A stretch of DNA of 23,978 nucleotides from a virus, in the IMG/VR virus record IMGVR_UViG_3300033233_000164, positions 1 to 23,978 of that record; one strand, given 5' to 3'. Positions 22,102 through 23,978 of this stretch are shown here, in pieces. Each line of letters starts with the position of its first letter. Within the stretch, counting starts at the first letter, position 1. The notes beneath the pieces were generated by a model. It was given only the letters and a program-made list of their open reading frames with translations. It did no database searches and was not told the origin of the DNA. The position numbers and the translations under genes are program-made.

Positions 22102-22117
22102 AAATCAAGAGTTATTT
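22070..22117 (-). promoter_or_regulatory. Early-type promoter, copy 5
   Basis: Minus strand AAATAACTC, TTGATT, 17-bp spacer ending CTAGTT, TAGAGT, then GTACTTGTCACTGAG. Best-preserved upstream block; it directly follows the HNH3 stop. Confidence 0.75.
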
Positions 22118-22127
22118 TTTTTTTAAT

Positions 22128-23015
22128 TTATTCAGGACAAACATCTCTTCTCATATCGCAATCCGTATGAATGGTATTATGACACTTCTTACATAGTGTT
22201 ACACAGTTATCAATATCCGCTGATTCTATTGGATTAAGCTCTATTCCCTCATAATGATGACAATGTAATGGAGATTCTTCTTTACTCTTATAGCATTTTT
22301 GACAGGTATAATTATCCCTTGCTAATACCAATTTTCTTAATTCAGGTTGCACTTCCCTTGATGTATCTGGCTTAAACCCTTTAGGATACTTTCTTCGATT
22401 ATAGGTGCTACATGATTGCTTACATCCTTCAGAACAATATAAGTTACAATCACCAGTAAACTTTCCTACTATACTACTTATCCTATGGATAACAGATATG
22501 TTAGATGGTATATGATAACAACCACAATATTTACATATACATTCAAGAGATAATCCATCATCTGATAGTCTTGGTGCTTCTTCTACTGTCAATCTATGTG
22601 AAAAAGTTGAATATAGCGCAGGTAAATTAACATATTCCTTTTTATATTCCTTTGTTCTTTCTTTATTATCTATTGCATATTTTCTCTTCTGTTCTCTTAT
22701 CATCTCTTTATTTTTAATACTATATTGTATTTTCTTAACACTACGGCAATCCCTACATTCATTTCGATGCCCATCAATACCATTCACAGCTTTTTCAAAA
22801 TCACTAATAGGTTTTATTTCTTTACAAGTACGACACTTTTTTAATCCACTTATACGCAGTTCGCTATTAATTTTGTCTTCTTCATAATGTTTGTAGAGGC
22901 ACATTTTACATGTACATCTGAAACCATCTTTTTCTTGTGCGTGATTACCAAAATCACTAATAGGTTTAATTTCTTTACATTTACGACATTTCTTGGTATA
23001 AATAGGTTCAGACAT
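22128..23015 (-). CDS. HNH homing endonuclease 3 with tandem zinc-finger repeats
   Basis: A 295-aa protein. Two tandem N-terminal cysteine modules share KKCRxCKEIKPISDF (C10/C13 with C34-C39; C61/C64 with C87/C90), the sort of small finger often joined to phage HNH enzymes. A basic linker (about 95-128) follows, then the core shared with HNH1 and HNH2: LPALYSTFSHRL, CKYCGCYHIPS, YCSEGCKQSCSTYNRR, YPKGF, and the HNH domain with CQKC, LHCHHYEG, NPIESADIDNCVTLC. ATG follows GGAGGG. A terminator-like hairpin and a late promoter stand upstream. Nearly identical finger repeats suggest recent duplication. Confidence 0.9.
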   Translation of the reverse strand: MSEPIYTKKCRKCKEIKPISDFGNHAQEKDGFRCTCKMCLYKHYEEDKINSELRISGLKKCRTCKEIKPISDFEKAVNGIDGHRNECRDCRSVKKIQYSIKNKEMIREQKRKYAIDNKERTKEYKKEYVNLPALYSTFSHRLTVEEAPRLSDDGLSLECICKYCGCYHIPSNISVIHRISSIVGKFTGDCNLYCSEGCKQSCSTYNRRKYPKGFKPDTSREVQPELRKLVLARDNYTCQKCYKSKEESPLHCHHYEGIELNPIESADIDNCVTLCKKCHNTIHTDCDMRRDVCPE

Positions 23016-23050
23016 GATAGTTTACCCTCCATAGGTAACTGTTGTGGTTA

Positions 23051-23085
23051 AAACCCAATAACTATTATCAGTAGTTATTGGGTTT
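23051..23085 (-). terminator. Strong hairpin between late promoter and HNH3
   Basis: A perfect 14-bp stem AAACCCAATAACTA/TAGTTATTGGGTTT with a 7-base loop. The T-run on the minus strand is short (TTTT in total), and is TTTGTTTG on plus, so it may act in both directions. It would lie early in transcripts from the 23100 promoter. Confidence 0.7.
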
Positions 23086-23099
23086 GTTTGTATCATATC

Positions 23100-23107
23100 T
23101 ATTTATA
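23100..23107 (-). promoter_or_regulatory. Late promoter upstream of HNH3
   Basis: TATAAATA on the minus strand just after the stop of the Hef-like gene and 85 bp before the HNH3 start. Confidence 0.7.
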
Positions 23108-23110
23108 GAG

Positions 23111-23978
23111 TTATACAGGCTTCTCTTCAATGTTATGTTCAGCCATGTAGGATTTCCTATCAAGTGTATAAATTATATTACCCGCATTAGCTACACTATA
23201 CACTTCACCGTTTGCCATCTGTTCCATTATTAACTTATGTTGCATTGGTCTTCGATGAAATACCTCACCAGTCTTCACGTTATGATTCATGAATCCAGCA
23301 CCTTGATGTGAAACAAACTCAAACCCTAGTGTTTCTAATGATCCACCGTCATTGTGATCAGCATCTACAATAAAGACGATTTTATTAACTTCTATCTCTT
23401 TACCACCCATCTCCAATGTTGGATGGTTCGCCAGGAAGTATTTAAGCAGTTTACTAGCCCCACCTATTACTTGACAAAACAGCTTAGTAGAAACACGGAT
23501 AACCTCAACGTCATATATCCCCCTTCCAAAATAAGCATGACCAAAGGTGTAAATCAACACTAAAGTACCCTTTTCAATACCTGCCTTATCCTTCTTTAGA
23601 TATAGACCGTAATTCTTATTTGCTGATCTATACCCATAAAAACAATTGGTTTCTAAGAATGGTCTTAACTGACTATTAGGAACTTCTTTTACCTCACAAT
23701 CCCTAGCATAAACTCTATGATCAATTTTACCAACTGCGGTCTTTATATATGATTGCAGAACTTTCCATTTCCTACGATAGTCCTTTAATTCAACACCATT
23801 GATATCAGTAGTATTCTTAAAATGATCAATTTCGTGGTCTTTCAACCAAATAGTTCTAATACCATTTTCCTTATTTGCCTTTGTGATATTAATAAAGTAA
23901 TTATGAGGAATACCCACAATACCAAATCGTTTAGTATAATCCATTTTAAAATTCTCGGTATCAACATACCGCAATTGT
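23111..23978 (-). CDS. Hef-like homing endonuclease, C-terminal part (5' end outside window)
   Basis: The frame is open to the right edge; the first initiator is TTG at 23972-23974 and the first ATG is a few codons later, so the true start is probably outside. The N-terminal part has the end of a Vsr-like nuclease domain (YFINITKANKENGIRTIWLK). The remainder is the domain that commonly follows it in phage endonucleases: YARDCEVKEV, FLETNCFYGYRSANKNYGL, a VLIYTFG strand, VIGGASKLLKYFL, FIVDADHNDGGSLETLGFEF and FHRRPMQHKLIM. The catalytic half cannot be fully judged. Probably another mobile endonuclease, upstream of HNH3. Confidence 0.75.
   Translation of the reverse strand, partial: QLRYVDTENFKMDYTKRFGIVGIPHNYFINITKANKENGIRTIWLKDHEIDHFKNTTDINGVELKDYRRKWKVLQSYIKTAVGKIDHRVYARDCEVKEVPNSQLRPFLETNCFYGYRSANKNYGLYLKKDKAGIEKGTLVLIYTFGHAYFGRGIYDVEVIRVSTKLFCQVIGGASKLLKYFLANHPTLEMGGKEIEVNKIVFIVDADHNDGGSLETLGFEFVSHQGAGFMNHNVKTGEVFHRRPMQHKLIMEQMANGEVYSVANAGNIIYTLDRKSYMAEHNIEEKPV

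Larger units (their letters stand above)
22997..23107 (-). repeat. Inverted repeat pairing HNH3 late promoter with its start region
   Basis: Plus strand tataaatag (22997-23005) and ctatttata (23099-23107) form a perfect 9-bp inverted repeat. The proximal arm lies in codons 4-7 of HNH3, so a hairpin would enclose the ribosome binding site and start codon in its loop. Confidence 0.5.

Noticed and set aside
1-23978. CRISPR array or insertion sequence
   Set aside because: No regularly spaced direct repeats and no transposase frame were seen; the mobile content is homing endonuclease genes only.

Overview
The window looks like part of a large, AT-rich, T4-like contractile-tailed bacteriophage genome (Caudoviricetes, myovirus morphotype). 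Every supported gene lies on the minus strand, so transcription runs from high to low coordinates. The evidence is a set of recognisable T4-type virion genes (gp16, gp17, gp13, gp14, gp15, gp18, gp19 and a gp26-like protein) and repeated TATAAATA elements of the T4 late-promoter type in front of them. The host cannot be named from this sequence.

Right part (about 16.4-24.0 kb): a partial Hef-like endonuclease, an HNH homing endonuclease, then a run of small, mostly unknown early-type genes. Among these are a zinc-ribbon protein, a two-helix membrane protein, an LPD29-like protein and an ATP-dependent DNA ligase. Five near-identical sigma70-type promoters (-35 TTG, 17-bp spacer, -10 TAnnnT) and a sixth variant drive this block. 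Two small genes are interrupted, one by an in-frame amber codon and one by a frame change. Between this block and the packaging genes lies about 270 bp with no intact gene but many nested inverted repeats, ending in a strong terminator.

Middle part (9.8-16.1 kb): small terminase, PIN-PhoH ATPase, a Vsr/HNH endonuclease remnant, a membrane-anchored coiled-coil protein, a second HNH endonuclease, the large terminase and the gp13 neck protein.

Left part (1-9.7 kb): two possible neck or fibre accessory genes, gp14, two genes with a T4-type capsid-targeting leader (one a HAD nucleotidase), gp15, a gp19-like tube-fold protein, the tail sheath, a third HNH endonuclease, the tail tube, a gp26-like chaperone or baseplate gene with a canonical -1 slippery site and a 64-residue shifted extension, an 82-aa protein, and the start of a probable tape measure gene.

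The most notable observations are: (1) three related HNH endonucleases, each preceded by a late promoter whose sequence is repeated in inverse orientation near the gene start, which recalls the T4 early-hairpin/late-promoter control of homing endonucleases; (2) the U UUU UUC frameshift site; (3) the capsid-targeting leaders on a nucleotidase and its neighbour; (4) the structured non-coding stretch before the small terminase gene.
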